Source: Candidatus Aenigmatarchaeota archaeon
Lineage (GTDB): Archaea; Aenigmatarchaeota; Aenigmatarchaeia; GW2011-AR5
Assembly (NCBI GenBank): GCA_016180945.1
Contig: JACPAG010000001.1
Coordinates: forward strand, 83,900 to 147,899
Direction of reading: 5' to 3'
Length of the DNA: 64,000 nt
Position numbers and translations under genes: made by a program. Numbering within the stretch: position 1 is the first letter of the stretch; the number at the start of each line of letters is the position of its first letter. Below, in pieces: positions 50,981 through 58,227 of this stretch. The notes beneath the pieces are model-generated. The model did no database searches. It was not told where the DNA came from and saw only the letters and a list, made by a program, of their open reading frames with translations.

Positions 50981-51976
50981 TCACTCTTCCCATGTTTTTA
51001 CGCCGTCAAAATCAAAGGAAAACGGTATGTGAACCGCCCCTTTCTTTTCAAGCGCATCTATAACGCCCTGTTTTTTATGCGGTCTGCAGAGCCAGAAGCC
51101 GCAGCCGCCGCCTCCCGCGCCTGAAATCTTGCCGCCGTATGCGCCTGCGTTTATTGCGGCCCCATAAATTTTATCAATGGATTTTGTCGTCGCCCCGCCA
51201 AATGTTTTCTTGTATCTCCATACCAAAGACATAACATTACCGAATTCTTCTAAGTCGCCTCTCTCTAGTGCCTCCCTGGACTTCAAACCTAATTCTTTTG
51301 TTTTTCGAAACGCTTCCAGCGACCCTGATCTTAACTGCTTGCTTATAGTTGTACCTGCGGTTTTTTTTCTTTCCGCAATGTAGAATAAAGCCAGGTTTTT
51401 TTCCAAATACTCGACGATCTTTTTGCTCGCCTTTAACGGGCTGATCTTGACATTCATGCTCCTGTCGAATTCCATGAAATTCAGCCCGCCAAAAACAACC
51501 GCATACTGGTCCTGCTTCCCTACGCGATTGTTAAGTTTCTCCGTTTCTAATGTGAAAGCCAGCTCGGCCATCTCCCTTCTTGTCATGCCTAATTTATAGA
51601 ATCCGTCAAATAATGCGATTACAGCCGCGTATGCGGCAGCTGAAACGCCTAAACCAGAATGGCGTGGCAGGTCGCTTGACAGGGTTATTTCAAACCCCAG
51701 TCCGTCTTTATTCAGCTCCTCGGCAACGGATTTGACCAAATCCAGTCTTCCGTTGTATTTTATCGCCGAAGCGTCTGTTATTTCTTTTTCCCTCTTGCCG
51801 GAAGACTGCGAAGCTATTACCAGTTTCTTGTTGCCCCTTTCTTTCATCGTCCCGTATACGTATTTTGTTATGGCCCCGCTTGTTACGCAGCCTCCCATAA
51901 CTTTCGCTATTTCCGGCAAATCCGTCCCTCCGCCGGCAAACGATATTCTTGTGGGAGCTCGGCTGCGCAAAATCAT
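50981..51976 (-). CDS. hddA: heptose-7-phosphate kinase (HddA-like GHMP kinase)
   Basis: From ATG 51976 (331 residues) it has ILRSRAPTRISFAGGGTDLP, SDLPRHSGLGVSAAAY near 105 (P-loop GLGxSAA with Val for the usual Ser), and KISGAGGGGCGFWL near 285-298. The FAGGGTDLP start is the mark of sugar-1-kinases such as HddA and FKP. It would phosphorylate D-glycero-D-manno-heptose-7-P at C1. It lies 16 nt before the fused GmhB/HddC gene. Confidence 0.85.
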   Translation of the reverse strand: MILRSRAPTRISFAGGGTDLPEIAKVMGGCVTSGAITKYVYGTMKERGNKKLVIASQSSGKREKEITDASAIKYNGRLDLVKSVAEELNKDGLGFEITLSSDLPRHSGLGVSAAAYAAVIALFDGFYKLGMTRREMAELAFTLETEKLNNRVGKQDQYAVVFGGLNFMEFDRSMNVKISPLKASKKIVEYLEKNLALFYIAERKKTAGTTISKQLRSGSLEAFRKTKELGLKSREALERGDLEEFGNVMSLVWRYKKTFGGATTKSIDKIYGAAINAGAYGGKISGAGGGGCGFWLCRPHKKQGVIDALEKKGAVHIPFSFDFDGVKTWEE

Positions 51977-52128
51977 GGTTATCAAATCATTCTATTTTAC
52001 CAAACTTTTTTCTTAAGCGGTATAAGGAGGTAAGAATATAAGCCGCTTCTAAATGGTGAATTCCAATGTTGTTTACCTGAGCGAATTTTTGAAGATAACT
52101 CGTTTCGTCTTACTTCTTCCTGCCATAC

Positions 52129-52812
52129 TTAACTGCTCTGCATTATCTTTCTTATGTTTTCCAGCCGCTCAAGGGTGTGTATGTCAAAAAACCTCTGGCC
52201 CGACACAACATTCCCGAGCTGTCTTGCAGAAATCAGTTGCGGGTAAACGTCTTTTTCCAGTGAAAATCTCTGCACGCCAATAGAAAAAACGCTTTTTTTG
52301 AAAATGCTGACGCCGGCGTCCAGGTGAGTAAAATACGGTTTCGGCTCCGCGTTATTGTATTCTGTTATTTCCCCGTCTCTGATGCAGACGTTGTTCGGCC
52401 TTATGTTTTCGTTGTTGTCATAGACAGTCATCAGCGCGTCTTTCCCGTCCCTCCTGAACTTATCTATCAGGGCATTGTAATCTATTGGAAGATACGTGTC
52501 GCCGTTAAGCACCAGAAAAACATCTTCCAGCAGCGGAAACGCATTCTTGATGGCCCCGCCGCTGCCCAGCATGTCGTCCTCGGAATATCTGATGTTTACG
52601 CCAGACTGTTTTCCGTTGCCGAAGTGCGATTTTATCTGGCTTCCCAGATGGCCGACAAGGATCACGATATCGTCTATGCCGTGTTTTTTTAGCGATTCTA
52701 TGTGATACTCGAGAAACGGTTTCCCGTAGACCTTTAGCATGAGCTTGGCGGTTATGTGCGTCAGCGGCCTTAGCCGCGTTCCCAGACCGCCGGCGAGTAT
52801 GACAGATTGCAT
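52129..52812 (-). CDS. sugar-1-phosphate nucleotidyltransferase (HddC/RmlA fold)
   Basis: From ATG 52812 (227 residues) it begins MQSVILAGGLGTRLRPLTHI, with LKVYGKPFLEYHIESLKKHG, DDMLGSGGAIKNAFPLLEDV and VLNGDTYLPIDY. It belongs to the HddC branch. Three nucleotidyltransferase genes lie within 5 kb, so one may make a different NDP-sugar (mannose or rhamnose). It follows the SIS isomerase gene closely. The 143-nt gap to hddA (51986-52128) shows nothing definite. Confidence 0.83.
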   Translation of the reverse strand: MQSVILAGGLGTRLRPLTHITAKLMLKVYGKPFLEYHIESLKKHGIDDIVILVGHLGSQIKSHFGNGKQSGVNIRYSEDDMLGSGGAIKNAFPLLEDVFLVLNGDTYLPIDYNALIDKFRRDGKDALMTVYDNNENIRPNNVCIRDGEITEYNNAEPKPYFTHLDAGVSIFKKSVFSIGVQRFSLEKDVYPQLISARQLGNVVSGQRFFDIHTLERLENIRKIMQSS

Positions 52813-52835
52813 AGGAATCAACACGGATTAAGAAA

Positions 52836-53477
52836 TTATACCAGCCCCTTCATGTTCAGCTTCAGGTTCACGTAAGTCTTTATCATGTGGGCAATGGAGT
52901 GATGAACGTCTTCGACGCGTTCCATGTTGTTGCTCTCAACGACTATGCATTCCTTCACCACGTCCTTGAGCTTTCCGCCCCCGCAGCCCGTCAACCCGAC
53001 AGTCATAGCCCCGCACGAATTGGCGTATTCTACGGCGTTTATTACGTTCATTGAGTTTCCGGACCCGCTTATGCCTATGACAACGTCGCCCTTCCCCACA
53101 AGGTTCAGTATCTGTTCCCTGAAGACCTGGCTGTAGTCTATGTCGTTTGTCCATGCCGTCAATAAAGGCGTATTGTCCGACAAGCACGCAATTCTGAATC
53201 TCTTTTCGCCGGGCGCAACAGGCCATATGGTCCCTTTTGCGAGGTCGCAGACCATGTGCGCAGCCGTCGCAGCCGAGCCGCCGTTCCCCATGATGTACAC
53301 ATAATTCCCTTTCTCGTAAGCTCCCAGAAGAATATCAGCTATCCCCTCGATCTTGTCTATCGGCAGGCTGTCAAAAGCCCCCTTAAGCTTGTCTATATAG
53401 TCTTTTGTAAAGACCTTTATGGCATCGCCGCTTTTCACGCTTTTTATCTCAGCCACCGCAGCTTCTTCTATATTCAT
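52836..53477 (-). CDS. gmhA: sedoheptulose-7-phosphate isomerase (GmhA-like SIS protein)
   Basis: The 213-residue protein has YIMGNGGSAATAAHMVCDLA near 58-77 and GDVVIGISGSGNSMNVINAV near 128-147, both SIS motifs in GmhA form, and the typical C-terminal VEDVHHSIAHMIKTYV. It converts sedoheptulose-7-P to D-glycero-D-manno-heptose-7-P. It is the first step of the heptose set and the first gene of the minus-strand operon, divergent from the RHH fusion gene. Confidence 0.87.
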   Translation of the reverse strand: MNIEEAAVAEIKSVKSGDAIKVFTKDYIDKLKGAFDSLPIDKIEGIADILLGAYEKGNYVYIMGNGGSAATAAHMVCDLAKGTIWPVAPGEKRFRIACLSDNTPLLTAWTNDIDYSQVFREQILNLVGKGDVVIGISGSGNSMNVINAVEYANSCGAMTVGLTGCGGGKLKDVVKECIVVESNNMERVEDVHHSIAHMIKTYVNLKLNMKGLV

Positions 53478-53552
53478 ACTTTTTCATACTCTGCCAACAT
53501 TTAAATATGTTCTCGTGCAGCATTAGAAATAACACAAATGATATGAATACAG

Positions 53553-53606
53553 CACGTGGTATCCGATAATATGGGATACGACACGTGTTAAGCGAAGCGA
53601 CACGTG
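53553..53606. promoter_or_regulatory. palindromic operator-like cluster before the RHH-nucleotidyltransferase gene
   Basis: CACGTG occurs at 53553, 53582 and 53601. The first two flank an inverted repeat: CACGTG-GTATCC, 8-nt spacer, GGGATAC-GA-CACGTG. This divergent region separates gmhA from a gene whose product begins with a ribbon-helix-helix domain, which normally binds short palindromes. Autoregulation and control of gmhA are plausible. A 12-mer ATGGGATACGAC at 53571 recurs at 55707. Confidence 0.5.
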
Positions 53607-53612
53607 GGGTAT

Positions 53613-54395
53613 ATGGTAGAAAGGGTAACGATAACAATACGTTCTGACGTCCTGAAGAAGATAGACAGGATGGTAAAGGATAACGATGCCCGCAACAGGT
53701 CCCACGCAATAGAGAATCTGATTTCAAAAGTGCTGGACGATATCGACACGGCGCTCATTCTTGGCGGCGGGAAAGTACAAAAGCCCATGATACCGGTGCA
53801 TAGCAAGCCCGTGCTGGAACATCAGATAAATATGCTGAAGAAAAACGGCATAAGGAACATCATAGTTTCTGCTGGTGCCAGCATAAAGGAATATTTTGGA
53901 AGCGGAAAGAAGTATGGCATAAACATAACGTACGTCCTTGAGAAAGAGCCATGCGGCACGTCAGGCGCCCTGTACCTTTCAAAAGGGCTTCTTAAATCAA
54001 CGTTCGCCGTCCTGAACGTCGACACGCTTATGGAGCCCGATATAAAAGAAATGCTGGAATTCCACAGGAATAATAAGTCCATGGTCACGATGCTGCTTGT
54101 TACGGCCGACAAAACAGACAATGCTGGAGTAGCAGTCATGCGTGGCAATCACGTGGTGAGTTTTGTTGAAAAGCCCTCAAAATCAAAATCAAAGCTTGTG
54201 AATGCCGGCTTTTACATTTTTGAGCCGGCTGTACTCAAGTTAGCCAAAAGAAAAGGCGCGATAGAGGACGTAATATTCCCGAAACTGGCAACGAATAATA
54301 AATTATGCGGGTTTCTCCACGACAAGCCGGTATTCGATGTCGGAACACCCGAAGGTTATGGCAAAGCCCAGAAAGAATGGAAGGACGTTTATTGA
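53613..54395 (+). CDS. ribbon-helix-helix domain fused to sugar nucleotidyltransferase
   Basis: From ATG 53613 (260 residues) residues 1-45 read VERVTITIRSDVLKKIDRMV...RSHAIENLISKVL, a CopG/NikR-type RHH fold. Residues 46-260 are a nucleotidyltransferase: TALILGGGKVQKPMIPVHSK, EPCGTSGALYLSKG, NVDTLMEPDI and FDVGTPEGYG. The GGG(x)GxR loop is altered (GGGKVQKP: no Arg), so catalysis may be impaired. It could be a regulator that senses nucleotide sugars or sugar phosphates. Start GTG 53604 is in frame but within a palindrome. I know of no described protein with this domain order. Confidence 0.8.
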   Translation: MVERVTITIRSDVLKKIDRMVKDNDARNRSHAIENLISKVLDDIDTALILGGGKVQKPMIPVHSKPVLEHQINMLKKNGIRNIIVSAGASIKEYFGSGKKYGINITYVLEKEPCGTSGALYLSKGLLKSTFAVLNVDTLMEPDIKEMLEFHRNNKSMVTMLLVTADKTDNAGVAVMRGNHVVSFVEKPSKSKSKLVNAGFYIFEPAVLKLAKRKGAIEDVIFPKLATNNKLCGFLHDKPVFDVGTPEGYGKAQKEWKDVY

Positions 54396-54578
54396 TGGTA
54401 ACGTTCCGGATTTTACGAAGATGGTTTCAGTCAGTTTGAGCGCACGAAGTAAGCCGTAAAATCCATGAAGCCTATATTGAAGTATTGTCAAAAACGAGGA
54501 GCGAAGCGACGAAGCGTTAGGTTTCGGGCGACACCATAAAGCTTATAAATGTTACTAAATAGTAATACTAGTGAGTTT
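54396..54578. other. 183-nt intergenic stretch with an isolated stem
   Basis: GGATTTTACG (54408-54417) pairs with CGTAAAATCC (54455-54464) around a weakly structured 37-nt interior, followed by an AACGAG-GAGCGAAGCGACGAAG-CGTT stem near 54492-54516. A TATA-like CTTATAAATG at 54540 probably drives the next gene. No coding frame is seen. Confidence 0.4.
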
Positions 54579-54941
54579 ATGAATACAATTCTAGGGAACC
54601 ATGTCCAAGAAGACTTGAGACAACTTGAAAGAAAATTACCTGGCCGTGGTACAGCAACCTATCAACTTGCTAGACATGTAGCAGATTATATTTGGCCTAG
54701 CATATCACCAGAAGATTTTGTTCATGCATACTTCTTAGCGTTGGGAGATTTACAAACTGCCGGGGACAGAAGAAGTACAAAAACCCAGAGACCACCACAC
54801 GAATTAGTCGGTTGCCCGGCAGAGCTGTACGCTGTTTTAGCACTGGACATACCACAAATAGCAGATGCTATTTTCCCGGAAGATTTTGCTGGAGAAGTAA
54901 AAGAAGTTTTTAGGGGTGGCAGATATAAGATACCATACTAA
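54579..54941 (+). CDS. hypothetical protein
   Basis: From ATG 54579 (120 residues) the protein is mainly helical and soluble: VQEDLRQLERKLPGRGTA, then ISPEDFVHAYFLALGDLQTA, then a Pro-rich TQRPPHELVG and IFPEDFAGEVKEVFRGG. Two xPEDF segments (ISPEDF and IFPEDF) are notable. An in-frame ATG at 54549 overlaps the TATA region and a TTACTAAATAGTAA palindrome, so the later start is preferred. No family recognised; AT-rich. Confidence 0.55.
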   Translation: MNTILGNHVQEDLRQLERKLPGRGTATYQLARHVADYIWPSISPEDFVHAYFLALGDLQTAGDRRSTKTQRPPHELVGCPAELYAVLALDIPQIADAIFPEDFAGEVKEVFRGGRYKIPY

Positions 54942-55072
54942 TCCCAATGAAATATTTGCCCGAAGCACAATGTCACTTAACTCCATATTATGCGTTATGT
55001 TTGACTTCTAACGCGCTGATTCTTGTGTTATGCGAAAAATATGACTTTTATTAACCGCTGTAATAAGTAATT

Positions 55073-55690
55073 ATGCGACTCGTTTCCAGGCTGGAAAAAG
55101 ACGGCGTTTCACGTCTTATTCTTGACACGCTTGCAATGTCTGTCAGAAAAATAGAGCCGTTTTACGATACGCTGGAAATAAGCTTCGGCGGCAAGAATTC
55201 CGTAAGGATAACCGACTCTGCCGTTTTTATTTCCCTCGACAAGTCAAACGACTTTTTGATGGAGAGAGACGAAAAAGCAATAAAGGCCCTCGTTCTCAAG
55301 TTGGTCGCGCTCGCCGGAACCAGGAGATTAGCCATAAACGTGCCGTTTCTGGAGGAAATATTGTCGGACAGGGAGCTCATAAAAGACGGCTTCGGAGACG
55401 AGCTGTTTTACTACTATTATCTCTCTCTTGCGAACGCCGAAAAAAGCGCCGGCTTTGAAAAATTTCTTGAAATCAGCATCCCGTGGCTGAGCTTTGCCGG
55501 CCTGGATGATTCCTATTCGTCCTTTCTGTTTAACCTTTCAAAAATCTTCAATTATCGAAAAGAGTTTGAATCCGTGACAAAGGATTTTTTCGAAAAGGTC
55601 AGAAAAATGAAAAAAACAGACGTGCAGGCAGTTGCCAAGGCCTATGTCTCTCTTGTCAGCAAATACAATTCCTCTATAGAGGCTAGTTAA
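55073..55690 (+). CDS. hypothetical protein, mixed alpha/beta
   Basis: The 205-residue protein begins MRLVSRLEKDGVSRLILDTL; its first third has alternating strands (LEISFGGKNSVRITDSAVF) and the rest is helical with aromatics (ELFYYYYLSLANAEKSAG). No catalytic motif is evident. A TATA-like CTTTTATTAA at 55045-55054 is about 25 nt before the ATG, so it is probably leaderless. I recognise no family. Confidence 0.6.
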   Translation: MRLVSRLEKDGVSRLILDTLAMSVRKIEPFYDTLEISFGGKNSVRITDSAVFISLDKSNDFLMERDEKAIKALVLKLVALAGTRRLAINVPFLEEILSDRELIKDGFGDELFYYYYLSLANAEKSAGFEKFLEISIPWLSFAGLDDSYSSFLFNLSKIFNYRKEFESVTKDFFEKVRKMKKTDVQAVAKAYVSLVSKYNSSIEAS

Positions 55691-55740
55691 CAGGGGGAAG
55701 ATTAAAATGGGATACGACTGGAAGGAGCAAAAATTATAAT

Positions 55741-55830
55741 ATGGCGATCGACTTTCGTGCAGAAGCCAAGAGGCTTCTGACGAATCAAGAAAGCAGGGCT
55801 TTCTTTATTTTGCCGGAGCAAAAAGGGGAT
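55741..55830 (+). promoter_or_regulatory. L3: double-hairpin leader of the DUF2797 gene
   Basis: From ATGGCGATCGACTT the 90-nt stretch forms CAGAAGCC-AAGA-GGCTTCTG and AAGAAAGC-AGG-GCTTTCTT with linker ACGAATC, then GCCGGAGCAAAAAGGGGAT before the ATG at 55831. The 5' ATGGC(N)(A/C)TCGACT and 3' CCGGAG..AGGGGA parts match L4b and L5, whereas the hairpin sequences do not. The frame is open, so annotation would wrongly add 30 residues to DUF2797. Confidence 0.65.
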
Positions 55831-56637
55831 ATGCAGATAACAAAATATAAATGGGACAACTGGGAGCCGCATTTAGTCCTGAAATCGGGCAATGAAACCA
55901 GGAAAATCCGTCTTTTCGGCAATCACTCGTTCGTGCTGGGCCAGAAGACATGCACGGGATTCTTTTCCGGCGGCAAAAGTTATGAATGCCCGGGAAAGAG
56001 AAAGCTGGACTACGGCCAGCAGTGCAACGAATGCAAAATCCGCGACCTCTTCGCGCTCTGTATGCAGTGCACCGGCGAGAAATGCATAAACGAAAAAAGG
56101 CGGGCGGAGTGCGAGAAAGAAAACTACTTTATCTACCTGGCGGCATTCGATTCCCTGCTCAAAGTAGGCATCTCATACGAATACCGCTTTTTAGAGAGGC
56201 TTGTCGAGCAGGGCGCGGATTTCGGCGCCAAGATAGGACGCGTAAAAGACGGGCTTGCAGTCCGGGACATAGAACAGAAAATAATGCAGAATCTGGACAT
56301 AGTAGACCGCGTAAGGGGGGCTGAAAAACACAAGATGCTGTTTTGCAACCCCAACACAGCAGCAGCCAATATTTCCAGGGCAATCGCGGCCCTTAGGAAA
56401 GATTTCAGCCAGTATCTCATCAGGCCGGAAATATACGATATGCGTTCTTACTACAGGCTGCACAACGTTTTCCTGAATCCGTCTGCAATGGCGATAAAGG
56501 ACAACACGGAACTGTCCGGCGAAATCGTGGCAGCAAAAGGCAACATTTTTGTTCTCAGGAAAGGCGGCGAATTTTTCTCGATTAACGCCCATGAGATTAT
56601 AGGGCGTGAGATTCTGGGCAACGGGCTCTCTATTTAA
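55831..56637 (+). CDS. DUF2797 family protein with GIY-YIG-like core
   Basis: From ATG 55831 behind AGGGGAT (268 residues; MQITKYKWDNWEPHLVL). Cys-rich region near 45-100 includes KTCTGFFSGGKSYECPG, QQCNECKI, CMQCTGEKC, likely zinc sites. YFIYLAAFDSLLKVGIS near 105-121 followed by RFLERLVEQGA resembles a GIY-YIG strand pair with arginine helix. Function of DUF2797 is unknown; a nucleic-acid role is likely. An in-frame ATG 55741 belongs to the leader L3. Confidence 0.8.
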   Translation: MQITKYKWDNWEPHLVLKSGNETRKIRLFGNHSFVLGQKTCTGFFSGGKSYECPGKRKLDYGQQCNECKIRDLFALCMQCTGEKCINEKRRAECEKENYFIYLAAFDSLLKVGISYEYRFLERLVEQGADFGAKIGRVKDGLAVRDIEQKIMQNLDIVDRVRGAEKHKMLFCNPNTAAANISRAIAALRKDFSQYLIRPEIYDMRSYYRLHNVFLNPSAMAIKDNTELSGEIVAAKGNIFVLRKGGEFFSINAHEIIGREILGNGLSI

Positions 56638-56664
56638 AAATTGACTGCTTATTGTTATTATAAT

Positions 56665-56763
56665 ATGGCAATCGACTCGCGGAGTGTAGCGACCAAAAAT
56701 TACACGCGAAGACCAAAGGTCTTCGGTGCATCGAAGAACTGTTGACAGTTCTTCGAATGTAAA
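56665..56763 (+). promoter_or_regulatory. L4a: upstream unit of the tandem leader before the MBL gene
   Basis: A TATA box TATTTAAAAA (56631-56640) is about 29 nt before ATGGCAATCGACTCG. Hairpins GAAGACC-AAA-GGTCTTC and GAAGAACT...AGTTCTTC flank GGTGCATC, with TTACA/TGTAA as outer pair. The short frame MAIDS... ends with TGA before the next unit. L4b follows immediately. Confidence 0.6.
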
Positions 56764-56850
56764 ATGGCGCTCGACTTCGCGCAAAATACAGAGTATTTTG
56801 GCGACTCAAGAAGGCTTTGCCTTCTTCGAGTTGCCGGAGCAAAGGGGAGT
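56764..56850 (+). promoter_or_regulatory. L4b: leader unit directly before the MBL gene
   Basis: ATGGCGCTCGACTTCG, hairpin CAAAATAC-AGA-GTATTTTG, linker GCGACTC, hairpin AAGAAGGC-TTT-GCCTTCTT, then GCCGGAGCAAAGGGGAGT and the ATG. The tail is almost identical to that of L3, and the linkers correspond (ACGAATC and GCGACTC). Stem sequences are unrelated but pair perfectly. Confidence 0.65.
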
Positions 56851-57504
56851 ATGAACGTTTTCAAGCACATAGCCGTTTTTAACGGCATAGGCTACGATTC
56901 CAACGTTTTCCTGCTGGACGGGGAAATTCTTGTCGACACGGGTTCCGGTACCAGGTTTCCGATTTTGAAAAAAGGAATAGGGGAAAAATCAGACGCCTCT
57001 GAGATAAAAACAATTGTCAATACGCACTGCCACTTTGACCATTGCGGCGGCAACAAGAAATTCCGTTCGTGGCTGGGCGCGGAAATAGCCGCCCACAGGC
57101 AGGACAAGCCGTTTATCGAAAGCGGCATCAATACGATGGCAGAGCTGTTCAAGGAAAAGCCGCTGGTATCGACTGTCGACAAGGAACTGAAGAACGGCTC
57201 CAGGCTTAAAACGGCAAATTTCTCTTTTGAAGTTATAGCCACTCCGGGCCACACTCCCGGATCCGTATGCCTCTACGAGAACGAGCACAAAATACTTGTT
57301 TCAGGCGATACGCTGTTCGAGGACGGCATCGGCCGGGCAGACCTGCCGGGCGGCAGCAACGCGAAGCTTTACAACTCCTTGGAGAAGCTTTCCAGGTACC
57401 ATATAAATTATCTTCTTCCGGGTCATGGCAATGTAAAAGTCGGCGGCGTGGATTTTCTCATAAAACAGATGCTGTCCGCAATGAACAGGGACCTGAAGAT
57501 TTAA
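56851..57504 (+). CDS. metallo-beta-lactamase fold hydrolase (glyoxalase II-like)
   Basis: From ATG 56851 behind GGGGAGT (217 residues) the protein has NTHCHFDHCGG near 51-61 (HxHxDH), ATPGHTPGSVCLYEN near 130-144 (His), LVSGDTLFEDGIGRAD near 150 (Asp) and LLPGHGNV near 190 (His). All zinc ligands are present. It is a thiolesterase- or glyoxalase-II-like hydrolase of unknown substrate. The open frame to 56764 comes from L4b. Confidence 0.85.
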   Translation: MNVFKHIAVFNGIGYDSNVFLLDGEILVDTGSGTRFPILKKGIGEKSDASEIKTIVNTHCHFDHCGGNKKFRSWLGAEIAAHRQDKPFIESGINTMAELFKEKPLVSTVDKELKNGSRLKTANFSFEVIATPGHTPGSVCLYENEHKILVSGDTLFEDGIGRADLPGGSNAKLYNSLEKLSRYHINYLLPGHGNVKVGGVDFLIKQMLSAMNRDLKI

Positions 57505-57618
57505 AAATATTTTCAGTTAATTAGTAAAATGGCACTCGACTCAAGCAAAGACCAAAAGGTCTTTGATGCATCAAAGGCTTCTACAGAAGCCTTTGCTTGA
57601 ACCGGAGGTTAGGGGAGA
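57499..57618 (+). promoter_or_regulatory. L5: promoter and double-hairpin leader of hsp20
   Basis: TATA box ATTTAAAAATAT (57499-57510) is about 25 nt before ATGGCACTCGACTC at 57529. The 60-nt block 57541-57600 is TCAAGC, hairpin AAAGACC-AAAA-GGTCTTT, palindromic linker GATGCATC, hairpin AAAGGCTTC-TACA-GAAGCCTTT, then GCTTGA closing the outer stem. CCGGAGGTTAGGGGAGA and the hsp20 ATG follow. The upstream frame (MALDSSKDQ...) ends at the outer-stem TGA, so here a leader peptide rather than an extension would be made. Confidence 0.7.
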
Positions 57619-58086
57619 ATGAAGAAAAAGAAAAAAGAATACACGTTCTTTTGGGAGCAGCCTCTTGAGCAGGCAAAAGAGATAAAGGACCTTTTCAGCG
57701 AGCCGTTCGAGTTCAAGTTTACAGTCCCGAGATTCACGTTTCCGGAAATCAGGTTCGAGAAGACAATACCGGTCAATGTCGCAGAAACAGGCACAGAAAT
57801 AATAATCAAGGCGGAAGTGCCCGGCTACAAAAAGAACGAGATAAGCATCAATGTGACGGAAAACACGATAGAAGTTTCAGCCTTCAGGAAGCAGGAAAAA
57901 ACAGAAAAAACAAAAGGCGTCTACAGCCAGGAAAAGAGCGCAGGCGCGGTGAAAAGAGCCTTCACTTTACCGGCAAAGGTCGACCCTGCAAAGGCCGAAG
58001 CAAAGCTGGAAGAAGGGCTCCTCATTGTTGTTCTCCCAAAACTTTATCCTGACCAGAAAAAAAGAAGGCGGCTGGAGATTAAGTAG
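57619..58086 (+). CDS. hsp20: Hsp20/alpha-crystallin family small heat-shock protein
   Basis: The 155-residue protein has an N-terminal region (EYTFFWEQPLEQAKEIKDLF), then an alpha-crystallin domain from about 60: IPVNVAETGTEIIIKAEVPG, KNEISINVTENTIEVSAFRK, and AFTLPAKVDPAKAEAKLEEG ending with LLIVVLPK. The C-terminus is basic and lacks a clear IxI motif. It should form oligomers that hold unfolded proteins. Preceded by leader L5, which could be temperature responsive. Confidence 0.92.
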   Translation: MKKKKKEYTFFWEQPLEQAKEIKDLFSEPFEFKFTVPRFTFPEIRFEKTIPVNVAETGTEIIIKAEVPGYKKNEISINVTENTIEVSAFRKQEKTEKTKGVYSQEKSAGAVKRAFTLPAKVDPAKAEAKLEEGLLIVVLPKLYPDQKKRRRLEIK

Positions 58087-58227
58087 GTTGTTATTTCAAA
58101 ATTCTTGTTACAATGTACCCGACATATGCTATCAGAACTGCCAAAAGTGAAATTACATAGCTAAGTCCGCTTGCAGGATAGAAAATAATTTCGTAGACTA
58201 TTAATAAAAATAACGATTTAAACTTGA

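Noticed and set aside
51216..51240. CATACCAAAGACATAACATTA inside the GHMP kinase gene resembles the middle of R1
   Set aside because: The match is short, lies in coding sequence encoding a normal stretch of the kinase, and has no partner stem.
55741..55830. N-terminal extension of DUF2797 (30 residues) from the upstream in-frame ATG
   Set aside because: The stretch is made of two perfect hairpins whose counterparts precede other genes, once with an in-frame stop (57598-57600), so it is leader and not protein.
56764..56850. N-terminal extension of the MBL hydrolase
   Set aside because: Same reason; the conserved fold starts at MNVFKHIAVFNG and a GGGGAGT Shine-Dalgarno precedes ATG 56851.
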